From Iris pallida (lineage: Eukaryota; Streptophyta; Magnoliopsida; Asparagales; Iridaceae), in assembly GCA_029216955.1 (NCBI GenBank), contig JANAVB010015620.1, forward strand, positions 147,207 through 211,206: a stretch of 64,000 nt of DNA, read 5' to 3'. The notes under the pieces were generated by a model. It was given only the letters and a program-made list of their open reading frames with translations. It was not told the origin of the DNA and made no database searches. Shown here piece by piece: positions 24,397-34,953 of this stretch. A program made the translations under genes and the position numbers. Every line of letters starts with the position of its first letter. Within the stretch, counting starts at the first letter, position 1.

Positions 24397-24406
24397 TATT
24401 TATAGG
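24396..24406 (-). promoter_or_regulatory. Antisense TATA box in the 5' LTR
   Basis: On the minus strand CGGCCTATAAATAG is followed by a CT/GA-mixed leader and the antisense frame. The same sequence is at 40574-40584 in the 3' LTR. It shares GGCCTATAAATAG with the promoter of the antisense gene at 39441-39451. Confidence 0.4.
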
Positions 24407-25371
24407 CCGGGTAGATCAAACCAACGTGCCAAGTGGATGGCTCTCCGAATTTCGTACAATGAACTCACATTAAATGGATGAACCAGACACCTCGACTTCA
24501 GCCAAACGGCTATTTAAAGGCACTCGAAAAGCGAAACAGCCGCATCATTAAAGACATGTCAGATGCGCCGGCTGGACAGCGCATCACACCCCTTCAAACA
24601 CCAAGCGCCTCCCACAGATGCGCCCTGTACCGAGCGCATCACAGAGGATGCACCCCCATACATCCCCATACGCCTAGTGGAACGTCAACCATCGCGCCCA
24701 CTCAGCTGTCCATCGAATGTCACCAACATTAAATGCTGAACTGACAGAGTTGGCAGCACGCCTCCCCAAGTCTTAATGGTTGACAGCTTTTACACAAAAT
24801 GAAGCATCCACAACGTCAGCATCATCATGACTTTACCCCAACGGCTACTGCCACGTGGCCACCCAACTATCCGCATGCGCCACAAAAGCCATGCACCTCA
24901 GACCCTTCACTGATCCCTAAAGACAGAAGAAGAGTCTCCAGTGGAAGCTTTGCATGCGCCTCAAAAGCCATGCGCCCTAGACTGATCTCTGATCCCGAAA
25001 GACAGAAGAAAAGTTGCTCGCATGTGCCTTAAAAGCCATGCGCCCAGAACCGTTCGTGACTCCTAAAGGTCACGAGCCAAAATCTCATCATGCGCCCAAT
25101 CCAAGGCGCATCCCATCAAATCATCCCCCCATCAGATTCGAGATCTCCGAGCCATGAGTCGACGACACGTGTCCTTTGACTCAACTCATCCAAGATTTTA
25201 GCAACGAAAAGATCTTCTCCTCTGCTACGTGCCGGCTCACAACAGCAGTATGCCCCTAGAGTAGGGCGCATCATCCATGCGCCTCCATCAGCAATCTCAA
25301 CGTGGCGTCCCCACGTACCGACGCATCCTATATATGCGCGCATGAGCAGCCAACCTGCCCAGATATAAATA

Positions 25372-25382
25372 GAGGGATCATT
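25372..25382 (+). promoter_or_regulatory. TATA box of the Tat-1 5' LTR (genomic transcript)
   Basis: GATATAAATAGAGG is followed after about 20 bp by a CT-rich stretch (TTCCTTCTTCCACACC), a plausible start of R. The equivalent in the 3' LTR is at 41550-41561. About 310 bp remain to the end of the LTR. Confidence 0.7.
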
Positions 25383-25685
25383 TCCTTCTTCCACACCTAC
25401 CGACACACATACGGACAACACACAGAATCTACAGAGAATCACCAGAGAGACAGAGGCAGACACTCAACGTCTTCCTCCTTTCGGCAAGCTCCAGCACCCA
25501 GAGCAATCTACACCTTCAGAGAACCGATAACCGTCGTCAGCCCGTCAACGGAGTCAACGCATTACCACTCGCTCCATTGGCACTAAGGACCCAGATTAAA
25601 CAAAAGTGTACTCCTAGGACTACATCTAAGTCCTATATTGTAACACTGTTCTGTTTGTGTTAAAGTTTTCAATCAAACAATTTTA

Positions 25686-28600
25686 ATGGCAAATAAGCTG
25701 GCGACTCTGCTGGGGACCTCTTTCTCCTCTTACGAGAAGGTCGTGTCATAGGCTGACGACGTGAAGGTGGGCTCCTCCCACAAGATGCTGGTCGTGCGCC
25801 TCAATCAACAGGCGTACGAGGAGTTCATTTCTGTAGGAAGTGCGAGTCGTTCGAAGCGGCTGTCGAAGCCGAAGAAGACCCGCCGTGTCTGGGTACGTAA
25901 GGCCGACGCCTCGGGCACCACCACTGAAGGGAATGCGCCAATCCAGCCCTCCCTTCCTGCTGACGTTCTCAGCAACCAAGGTGCGCCCGCTGATGCAGCG
26001 CATCTCTCGGGGAAGCGTGCGGCTGACCACGTTCCCCAGCCATCTCCCTCTCAGGCGAGGAAGATGCGTTGACGGAGCAGGGGCGCAGCCAATGCCCAGC
26101 GCATCACCTCTGATGCGCCATACAAAATCTCTGTCTTTGACAGACTCACTCGCTGTAATGGCGAGGAGAATTTGGATGCTGAGTACTATGCACCCCAGCG
26201 GGCTAGTACAAAGAAATCCAAGGCGGCACGGGCCATGCGCCACAAACATGCTATGCCAGCAGCAAGCCAAAAGCATGCGCTCACAATCATGTGTACTGCT
26301 GATGGCAAGCTGTACAAGATCGGCTCAGGTACTTCGGTACCAAAAACGAGCCGATCTTCAAAGTCCTCATCTCACTTGGGCGCATCTACTGCGTGCACAA
26401 CCAAGTCGAGTGAGACAAATTCAGTGGTCTTGAACTCCCGCGCCTCCTCTGGTTGTACGTTTGAGGTCCGTTCAAGTTACTTCAAATATTGTTGTTCCCC
26501 CACTACTGATCGTGATGCCTGCTTGGTATTAGATCAGGGGGCGCAGCACTCACTTGTCCACCCCGACATTTGGCTTTGCCATACGCCTGAAGGGGGTGTG
26601 AAGGTAGCACTCTCCTCCAACGACCTGCGTAACGTGATCACTCACAAGCGCCGGTCAGGAGAGTCGACCAACAGGCACGATGCGCCTCTCACGGGGAATA
26701 CTTGTGCGGTGGTCACCATCAACTGCTGTTACAAGGCAGCAGTACCACCAAGGCAGTCAGTCTTCCAGCGGCTGCAATCATCGACACCCCTCCGACATCG
26801 CCTCGGAATAAAGGTGCCAACAGAAGAGGAGCCAAGAGTTGCTTCATGCAACGTGGTCTCCAACTCCTCATCACTCCGGAAGGCGACTGGCAATTCCTCG
26901 TCCTCGTCCAAAAGTCAACCGAGGAAAATCAAGGCAGCTGTCTCGTCCTCTGGGGTGTTCGAAGGCACTCGGTCGAGGAAGAAGTTCTTGGAGGATGCTG
27001 GGGGTAGTCAGACCCTTGTTGAGCCTCCTTCCGAAGACGAAGATGTCCAAAGCACAGCTGCGGCGGATCTTCATCCTCGAGGCAAAGTCAGCCTCCCAGA
27101 GGCCCCTCAAAACGAGGATGTCCCCCAGGACACGGCTGGGGGTAGAGACGAAGATGCCTTTCAAGACGGAGCTGAGGGCAATCAGGCCCTTGCAGATGCG
27201 CCCGTCGAGAATGACCTCCTGAATGTGGCTGGAGATGGCCAAGATGGAACACCAGGAGAGGTGACTCCTCCACATGAAAGTGAGGCCGAGAGCAAAGCCT
27301 CAACCAATCCATCCACTCCCGGTCGTGTCATGACAGTATACATGACTGGGGGTGATTCCGAGTCTGATGCGCCGCCGCAGGATATTGTCCAGCGCATAGA
27401 CTCATTAGAGGGAGGACTCAAAACCCTCTCTGCCTCTATACAAGTACTGACTCAAGCAGTATTTGATATACGGTCGGCCTTGACTAGAACACCTTCAATC
27501 GGTCCCGACCCAGGAGCCAATGGGGAGTCGAGTGTACCCCTTCAACGGGCACCCTCAGACACAGAAGCACCCCGGACGTCGGAGCCCTCAAACGCTCCAC
27601 TCCAGGTAGTACCACCTTTCCCGACTCCTAGCTCCACGGAGGATGTGGTCGAAATGATCAAGGACTTGCGGGAGCGCTTCGAGTCCAAAAACAGGCAAGA
27701 GGAGCGCCAGAAGATGGGCATTCCCCAGCCTTATCCCCTCGAGTGGAACAAGGTAGTTTATCCTCCAAAATATAAACCACAAACACTCACGCCGTACGAC
27801 GGGAACTCTCCGCGTCGGTACCTGACATATTTCCAGTCACAGACGGGGCATCTTCCAAAGGAGGACGCGCTCCTCACCAGCATCTTTGTGGGGGCCCTAA
27901 AAGGGGTGGCGTATGACTGGTACTGCAGCCTTCCCGACAATTCTATATCGTCCTTCGACGACTTGATGCGCCGCTTCCTCGATCGCTTCTACGACAGCGG
28001 GAAGGACATGACGATGGCATCTCTCATAGAGATACGCCAGAAGGAGAAAGAAACGGTTCGGGTGTTCATCGAGCGCTTCCAACAGGACTGCTTCAGGCTG
28101 CCTCCAGGCATGCCAGAACATGCGCTCCTCTCCTCTTGCAGCATGAACATGCTGCCTGCAGTGAAGCTCTGGCTCAACTCTACTCCTCCTCCCGACTGGA
28201 GCTTTCTGATCATTGAAGCTGAAGCCGCAGAAAAGAAGGCGGCCAATGCACGTCTTCTGGGTGTCAGCTTCCCCGCCTTTGACGATAAGGGGAAAAGGTC
28301 TGCAGCCAACAAGTCCGGACGAAAAGCAAAAAGGAAACAGGCGTTGACTGTTAATGCCTCGAAAGACGCATCTGCGCCTACTCAGAAGCCTCCACTGGCA
28401 CCGAGACCCAAGGAGGTGTATTCATTCAATGACGAAGACACCCTGCAACTCTTTGAAATACTGAAGCAGGGTGACAAGATCAAACTTCCGGACCCAAAGC
28501 GGCCCGATGAAGTCGGAAAAGTGGACAACCCGAGGTACTGTCACTACCATCGGTTTGTCGGACACCCGACCAAGGACTGCTACGTCCTCAAGAATTACAT

Positions 28601-28997
28601 CCAGCGCATGATCAATGCCAATGTAATCTCCGTCGACTACGAAGAGAAGACGATGTCAGCCAATGTGGTGTCACTTCAGTTCGGCACCTTACCGCCGACC
28701 ACCACACAAGATGGCATCGTCCCCATCCCTAAGGCGACAATGGAGGTGGTGAACTTGCCACCTACCCGTGACAATGCGAGTGGACTCATCCCACTCACCA
28801 CATCTCGAGAAGAGGTCCTCTGGGTTCACCCCGACCTCGTCTCCGAGGTGACTCAACCGGAGGTACGCTCTACCTCCAAATCAAAGACAGGAAGATCAAG
28901 TCTTGCCGCACGGTCTCTTCTTCAACGGAAGAGGCATATCCAGTGCAGACGCGTGCACAACAGAACGCCCAGCCCGGCGAAGCTGCCGCCGAGGTAG
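25686..28997 (+). pseudogene. Gag polyprotein of Tat-1 with long N-terminal extension
   Basis: One frame runs from an ATG at 25686, overlapping the LTR end and reading through the primer site, to 28997. TAG at 25749 and TGA at 26070 interrupt it. The first 700 or so codons are an extension seen in the second element too: KLATLLG start, a QQAYEEF box, a CC...RQSVFQRLQ box near 26720-26780 and a short coiled coil (RIDSLEGGLKTLSASI) near 27390. The retrotransposon gag domain lies at about 27790-28270 (DWYCSLPDNSISSFDDL, FIERFQQDCF). A zinc-knuckle-like CHYHRFVGHPTKDC is at about 28540. It forms the nucleocapsid-like particle in this family. The frame changes by -1 to enter the protease. Confidence 0.92.
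25699..25716 (+). other. Primer binding site of Tat-1
   Basis: TGGCGACTCTGCTGGGGA lies 3 bp after the LTR. The identical 18-mer lies 3 bp after the LTR of the second Tat element at 57742. Ogre-type elements are reported to use tRNA-Arg, and the sequence fits the 3' end of such a tRNA as far as I recall. Confidence 0.85.
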
Positions 28998-30349
28998 TGC
29001 CTCCTGGCACCATCCCTGAGGAGGGCCCGTCTAAACCCTCAGCAGCCAATAAGCAGAAGCAGGTGGAGGCCCGTTTCGACAGACCTCTACGGAAGGAAAA
29101 TGCTTCGGGGCTAGCCAAGCCCCACAACTTTGATGTACTAGCACAACTGGCCAGTACTCCTGCACGTATGTCTTTGTTTGAGCTCCTGCGTCTTTCCAAA
29201 GACTCCCGAGAAGCTCTCTGCGGAGCTCTGAAGGACGCTGAATCCTTTCTCAGTCAGGTCAAGCAGCCTGAAGACCTTCCAACTACTTGTGCGCACTGTC
29301 ATTGTGCAGATGAAGTTATCCCAAACATAAATTTCACCCAAGAAGACATGCTGCTCAAGCACCACCGACATAACCGACCGCTGTATTACACAGGGTACAT
29401 CGGTTCAGTCAAGGTGAGCCGGATTCAGATCGATCCGGGGTCTTCCCTCAGCATCATTTCGAAGGCGTTGCTATCAAAACTAGGGATCCCAATGTACCGG
29501 CTGGCGCCCTCCAACACAACCATCAGTGGCTTCAACGCTAGCAAAAGCAAGCCACTGGGCAAGATCCGACTGAAGTGTCACATCGGCAACCTCAAAACTG
29601 AGGTGACTTGTTATGTGGTGGATGTCGAGGTCAACTACAACATCCTGTTCGGCCGACCATGGCTACATGAGTACATGGTGGTGCCTTCCACGCTCTACCA
29701 ATGCATGAAATATGTGTCCACCAACGGCGTCATCCGGACGGAGTTCGCAGACATCGATCCTTTCAAAGTGATTGAAGCCTACTTCACTGATTCCGACTTG
29801 TACAAGCCACTTGACGAGAAGGAAGCCAACGATGCTGATGATGAGGCAGAGACGGCAACTGAGCCAAACACGGAGCCCGAGATGACTCCAGTCGCCCCTT
29901 TGAAGATTCGACTGAAGGGCAAACCCCCCCCGAAGGTGCCTCCAATGAGCATCAAACTATCAGGGAAAGCACATACTCCTGAGGCTCCCCTGAAGATACG
30001 CCTCAAGGGAAAGCCGCCTCAAATATCGGCTCCCCTGGTGGCAAAATTACAGGGGAAGATACCACTCACAGGAGGCGCAGTTGAGGCACCTTTGAAGGTG
30101 CGTCTTAAGGGCAAGCCCCCGCAGTCATCCAAGATGCCAGAGGGGGCTCACATAACCCTCTCAGACCCCAAAGTCAAAACTGTGGTAGATTCTCCTGATC
30201 CGACCCCAGTGCTTACAGATGAGGAGCTTGGCGAATATATCTCTGCTGATGTAGATACACCCTCCTTAGACAATATAATCCCACGGGGTAAAATCTCGTA
30301 CTTCATCAATAATAGAGTGTCTTTTAATTATTCTTGTCTTCCACATTAG
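28943..30349 (+). pseudogene. Aspartic protease region of Tat-1
   Basis: This frame overlaps the end of gag by 55 bp in the -1 register. It has the FDRPLRKENASGLAKPHNFDVLAQLA segment (given in part) before the retropepsin-like fold. The active-site motif reads IDPGSSLSI (about 29430), with Pro where most retropepsins have Thr or Ser. The flap/second half shows NYNILFGRPWLHE. After the protease come four to five copies of an APLKIRLKGKPP-type repeat (29895-30130). The frame closes at TAG 30347-30349 but continues open in the same register. Either the copy is dead here or this stretch is removed by splicing, as reported for Ogre elements. Confidence 0.88.
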
Positions 30350-32120
30350 AATGCCATGTATACATTAGATAATGCTCTACGGTCGTTGCAAACACAAATA
30401 ACGACCGTCCATCATGTAAATCGAGTAGTTCCGTCTCAAGGAGTCTGTTTCATAGCCCCTCCACGAAGCCGAGACGAAGGATCCATCATTTTGGGCAAAG
30501 TCGAGCGTCATCAAGACCTCCCGCCACTCGACCCAGAACCTGATACTGGCAGAGTACAAGTCTATCGGTACACGGATACGGCAAAGCATATCATCCAAAA
30601 GATGGGCTACAACCTAAAAAGCAACAAAGGCCTAAACTACGGCAAGGATTGACGTCTCCCTCTTCGGCTTCCAACACCCAAAGGAAAGCCGCAAGAGTAC
30701 TACAACAAAACTCGATGGGGGGTAGGCTATGTCACGTCGCCATCAACTCCAGAGAGTTCAAACGCAGAAGACGTAGAACATTCCCACTCGTCCGAAGCGT
30801 CGACTTGGGATTCCGATACCAGTATCGGATCAGTCTTCAGGAAAGTGCTGTCAGCTAACATGACGTCAGCACAACCTCAAAAAGGTGAAGGCGAAGACCA
30901 AGCGCCGGAACCCTTCGAAGAAGAACCCTGGGCTCAACGCCTAGGAGAACAATGGGAGTCTCGTTTTGAGTTACGTGAACCTTCCACCGAAGACGAAGTC
31001 GAGCAGATCGACCTTGGGGACGGATCTTCTTCCAAATCCATCTTTATCAGCAAAAGCCTAGAAGGAGAAGACCGAGAGTCTCTAATCCAGCTGGCTAAAG
31101 AGTATATCGACGTCTTTGCCTGGAGCTACGAAGATATGTCGGGACTCGATCCACAGATCGTAATACATAGGTTGAACATCTTACCTGATGCCAAACCTAT
31201 CAAACAACAACAGCGACGTTTTCGTCCGGACATTATGAATGCTATCGATCAGGAGGTGGACAAACTCTTGACCAGCGGCTTCATCCGTGAGGAACAGCAC
31301 CCAGATTGGGTAGCCAACGTCGTACCTATCACCAAGAAGAATGGAAAGATACGAGTCTGTATCGACTTCAGGGACCTCAACTCTGCTTGCCCGAAGGACG
31401 AATTCCCGCTTCCAATCACCGATGTGATGATCGACAACACATGTAGCTTTGAATGCATGTCCTTTATGGATGGGTATTCAGGCTACAATCAAATCAAGAT
31501 GTTCCCCGATGACGCAAAACATACGTTATTCAGGACTCCGAAGGGTATTTTCTGCTACACAGTGATGCCTTTCGGCTTAAAAAACGTCGGTGCAACATAC
31601 CAACGAGCTATGAGCACCATCTTCCGTCAATATCTTCGTAAGACAGTCGAGTGCTATGTTGACGACATTGCAGTCAAGAGCCGCCTCAAAGGAGATCACC
31701 TACAGGATCTGAAGACAGTCTTCGATCTCATGCGGGCACATCAACTCAAAATGAACCCCGCTAAATCTTTCCTGGGGGTTTCTAGCGGCAAATTCTTGGG
31801 CTTTGTCATCATGGCGAAAGGCATTCATGTTGATCCCGAGAAGACCAAAGCCATCCTCAACATGGACCCTCCGAAGAATCTTCGAGAACTTCGGGGCTTA
31901 CAGGGACGTCTGGCATACATCCGGAGGTTCAAAGCAAACCTCTCCGGTAAATGTCAACCCTTTACTCAGCTCATGAAGAAGGAAGTCTCTTATGTCTGGA
32001 CAGAGGAGTGCCAAAAGGCTTTCGACGACATCAAAGCCTACTTGACGAGCCCACCAGTCCTGGTGGCACCTGTCGCCGGTAAACCATTTCTCCTCTACGT
32101 CCGTGCCATGGATCATTCCT
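30350..32120 (+). pseudogene. G-patch-like motif and reverse transcriptase of Tat-1
   Basis: In the same register as the protease, the frame first passes a G-patch-like segment (HIIQKMGYNL...GLNYG...RWGVGYV, about 30590-30725) broken by TGA at 30650. The RT follows: HRLNILPDAKPIKQQQRR, RVCIDFRDLNSACPKDEFP, FMDGYSGYNQI, MPFGLKNVGATYQR. The catalytic CYVDDIAVKSR motif is intact (YVDD codons 31655-31666). Thumb motifs KFLGFVI and LRGLQGRLAYIRRF complete it. The domain is full length and looks catalytically intact in sequence. The register shifts near 32120 at the start of RNase H. Confidence 0.93.
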
Positions 32121-34314
32121 TGGTGCTCTGCTGGCTCAAAACAGCGATACAGGCTATGAGCAAGCAATTTACTACCTCAGTCGAACGCTCATCGGGGCCG
32201 AACACCGGTACAACCCCGTTGAAAAGGAGTGCTTGGCTTTGGTGTTTGCCATCCAGAAGACTCGTCATTATGTCTCGGGCCAGATAATTCATGTGATTTC
32301 CCGAGTCAATCCGCTCAGAGTCCTCATGACGAAGCCATGATCATTGAACTCCCGGCTAGCCACATGGGCGATCTTGCTAACACCGTATAATATGCTGTTT
32401 GTCCCGCAAAAAGCTGTTAAAGGTCAAGCTATGGCTGACTTTTTAGCTGCACACCCCATCCCAGAATCCTCAAAACTCTATGAAGACATCCCGGATGAGG
32501 TCCAAGAATCCAACGTCACCGAAGGAAGCTCCGTTTGGCGGATGTTTTTCGATGGCGCTTCAAGAACAGGCACCAAAGGCCAAATTATCGCAGGAGTGGG
32601 GGTAGTCTTAGTCTCCCCCGATCAGTTGGTCATCCAGCGTGCTTACTCCCTTTCGAAGCCGTGCTCCAACAATGTTGCCGAGTACAACGCACTCATCATG
32701 GGACTCCAACTCTCACAACAGCTGGGGGTGGACCATCTGGAAGCCTACGGTGACTCAAAACTCGTCGTGAACCAGATTCGGGGGCAATATGAGGTTCGCC
32801 ATGAAGATCTGATCCCTTACCATGAAGTTGCATTGAACATCATTTCAACCTTCACCGGGTTCTTCATCGAACACGTACCTCGTCTACAAAACTTGGAGGC
32901 TGACGCTCTGGCTGGCCTCGCGGCCTCATTGGCAGCGCCCTTTGGGACTCAACACTATGTCACGGTAACTGGCCGAGACTTGGTTTATCCTAGAAACAAC
33001 CTATGCTTGCGAGTGGCTCATACCATGCCAACGAACACTGGTGTTAATGTCCGAGACTGGAGGTTCCCGTTCATCGACTTTGCTGTCTACGAAATCCTTC
33101 CAGAGGACCCAAAGGAAGCTGTCTCAGTTAGGAGACGCTCTCTTCGATTCTTTTACGATACAGCTACCAAAATGCTGTACCGACGCTCCTTCGATGGGCT
33201 CCTCCTTCGATGCCTGTCCAACGAAGAAGCAGCCGAAGCTCTTCGAGAAGCTCATGACGGAACTTGCAGAGCTCATCAACCCGATCCTAAGTTGCAGGAT
33301 CGACTGCGACGTATGGGCTACTACTGGCCAACCATGGCCGCCGACGCTGTTGAATATGCTAAGAAGTGTCACGTATGCCAACTTCATGCAGACTTCATAC
33401 ATACACCGTCCGAACCACTACATCCTACAGTCGCCTCCTGGCCCTTTGAAGCCTGGGGCATGGATATTGTAGGACCAATCACCCCTCCTTCATCAAGAGG
33501 ACACCGCTTTATCCTGGCCATCACCGATTACTTCTCCAAATGGGCAGAAGCAGTCCCACTGGCTGAAGTAAAGAGCTCCAGGGTGGTCAGCTTTATCAAA
33601 TACCATGTCATTTACCGTTTCGGAGTACCCCGGTGGATCATTCATGACAATGGTCCTCAGTTTATCAGCCACATTTTTAGCAGGTTCTGTGACAAGAATC
33701 GCATTCAAAATATGGCATCCACCGCCTACAATCCGGCTGCAAACGGGTTAGCAGAGGCGTTCAACAAAACCATCGTTAGGCTGCTCAAAAAGGTCGTATC
33801 ATCCAACAAACGCGACTGGGACGAAAAGCTTGGCGAATGCCTTTGGGCCTACCGCACAACAGTACGGACCCCAACAGGCAACACACCATTCTCCCTGGTC
33901 TACGGGAGCGAAGCGGTACTGCCTCTCGAGATCCAGATACCCTCACTCTACGTAGCCATAACAAACAAACTCACAGAAGAGGACAATCAACATCGTCGTC
34001 TGCGGGAACTGGAGGCACTCGATGAGAAGCGTCTCCTGGCTCAACAACGCATCGAACTCTACCAAGCCCGTATATCACAGGCTTTCAACAAGAAGGTCAA
34101 ACAGAGAACTTTTCAAGTTGGCGACCTGGTTCTGGCCGTCAGGAGGCCGATGGTGTTAACTCACAAGACACCAGGAAAGTTTGAGCCTAAGTGGGAAGGA
34201 CCTTTCATCATTGAGACGGTATACTCAAACGGTGCTTACCGCCTCGCCAAATCCAATAGGGACTTGTTCATGATGCCCATCAACGGCAAGTTCCTGAAGA
34301 AGTACTACTCTTGA
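32121..34314 (+). pseudogene. Two RNase H domains and integrase of Tat-1
   Basis: After a frameshift the first RNase H is remnant-like (YYLSRTLIGAEHRYNPVEKE segment, AIQKTRHYVSGQ) and is cut by TGA at 32338. A second, archaeal/plant-type RNase H follows at about 32535-32935. Its likely catalytic residues are in MFFDGAS, NNVAEYNAL, AYGDSKLV and NLEADALA. This double arrangement is a known acquisition of the Tat lineage. Integrase begins with an HHCC zinc site (REAHDGTCRAH, KKCHVCQLH, about 33240-33385). The DDE core has GMDIVGPI, HDNGPQF and NGLAEAFNK (33460-33760). A C-terminal GPF-type module ends at KKYYS. No chromodomain is present. Confidence 0.93.
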
Positions 34315-34953
34315 CATCTTCCAGATATGTGCTTCCACAAGGGGATCTGTGGGCCCAATCGTCGAGGCTCACACACAATCTCCTTCCACAAACTCATACG
34401 CTTCCGGAACCCAGTCGTTCCGCAGCATCCCCCAGTAGAAAGATAACCACGTCCACAATACCTCTGAGTTGTCCCTCTATACCCTACAAAGCAGAATCTT
34501 ACACTTCGTAAGCCTACGCTATCCTTCATGTTTACCACATCCACATTACCTCTGAGTAAACATCTCGTACAAACAACCTCTGCGTTGTCGTACATTGATC
34601 GCCGAACTTCCACGTCCATATCACCTCTGAGTTGTTCAGCGTATCTCCCAGGATCGTTCCTACCACGTCCATAATACCTCTGAGTAGAAAGATTCTATCA
34701 TTTTGAACACAATGATTGCCATGTCCACATCACCTCTGAGCAAACATGTTGGTTCCTTCAAACTTATTATCTGTACCTAAAAACCAAGGTACGTAAAAGA
34801 TAATAGGTCCACACAAATCATCAAGTTTATAATAACAAAAATAAACACATCACAAAAAAGGTTGTGTACTTCTTTATTTTCTAAAAAAAGAGAGAATACA
34901 GAACTACATTATCCTCCAGCAAGGGTTGCAAAAGAACATAAAAAAGGAAGAAG
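34315..34953. repeat. Spacer with repeated CCACRTCCA...ACCTCTGAG boxes
   Basis: Between integrase and the antisense gene, a box of the form CCACGTCCACAATACCTCTGAGT recurs at about 34446, 34537, 34611, 34661 and 34719. A shorter ACAACCTCTGCG copy lies near 34573. Spacing is about 50-90 bp. The first copy is followed by TGTCCCTC, others by AAACATC or AGAAAG. No frame is open across it. Confidence 0.85.

Larger units (their letters stand above)
23549..25695 (+). repeat. 5' LTR of Tat-1
   Basis: It matches 39708-41883 almost throughout. The last base triplet is ATA here but ACA in the 3' copy. The 3' copy has an extra copy of about 20 bp (CCAGCTCAGTTCTGTGCAT) near 40040. The motif ATGCGCC or its complement occurs more than a dozen times. 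TATA boxes are visible on both strands. Confidence 0.97.
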
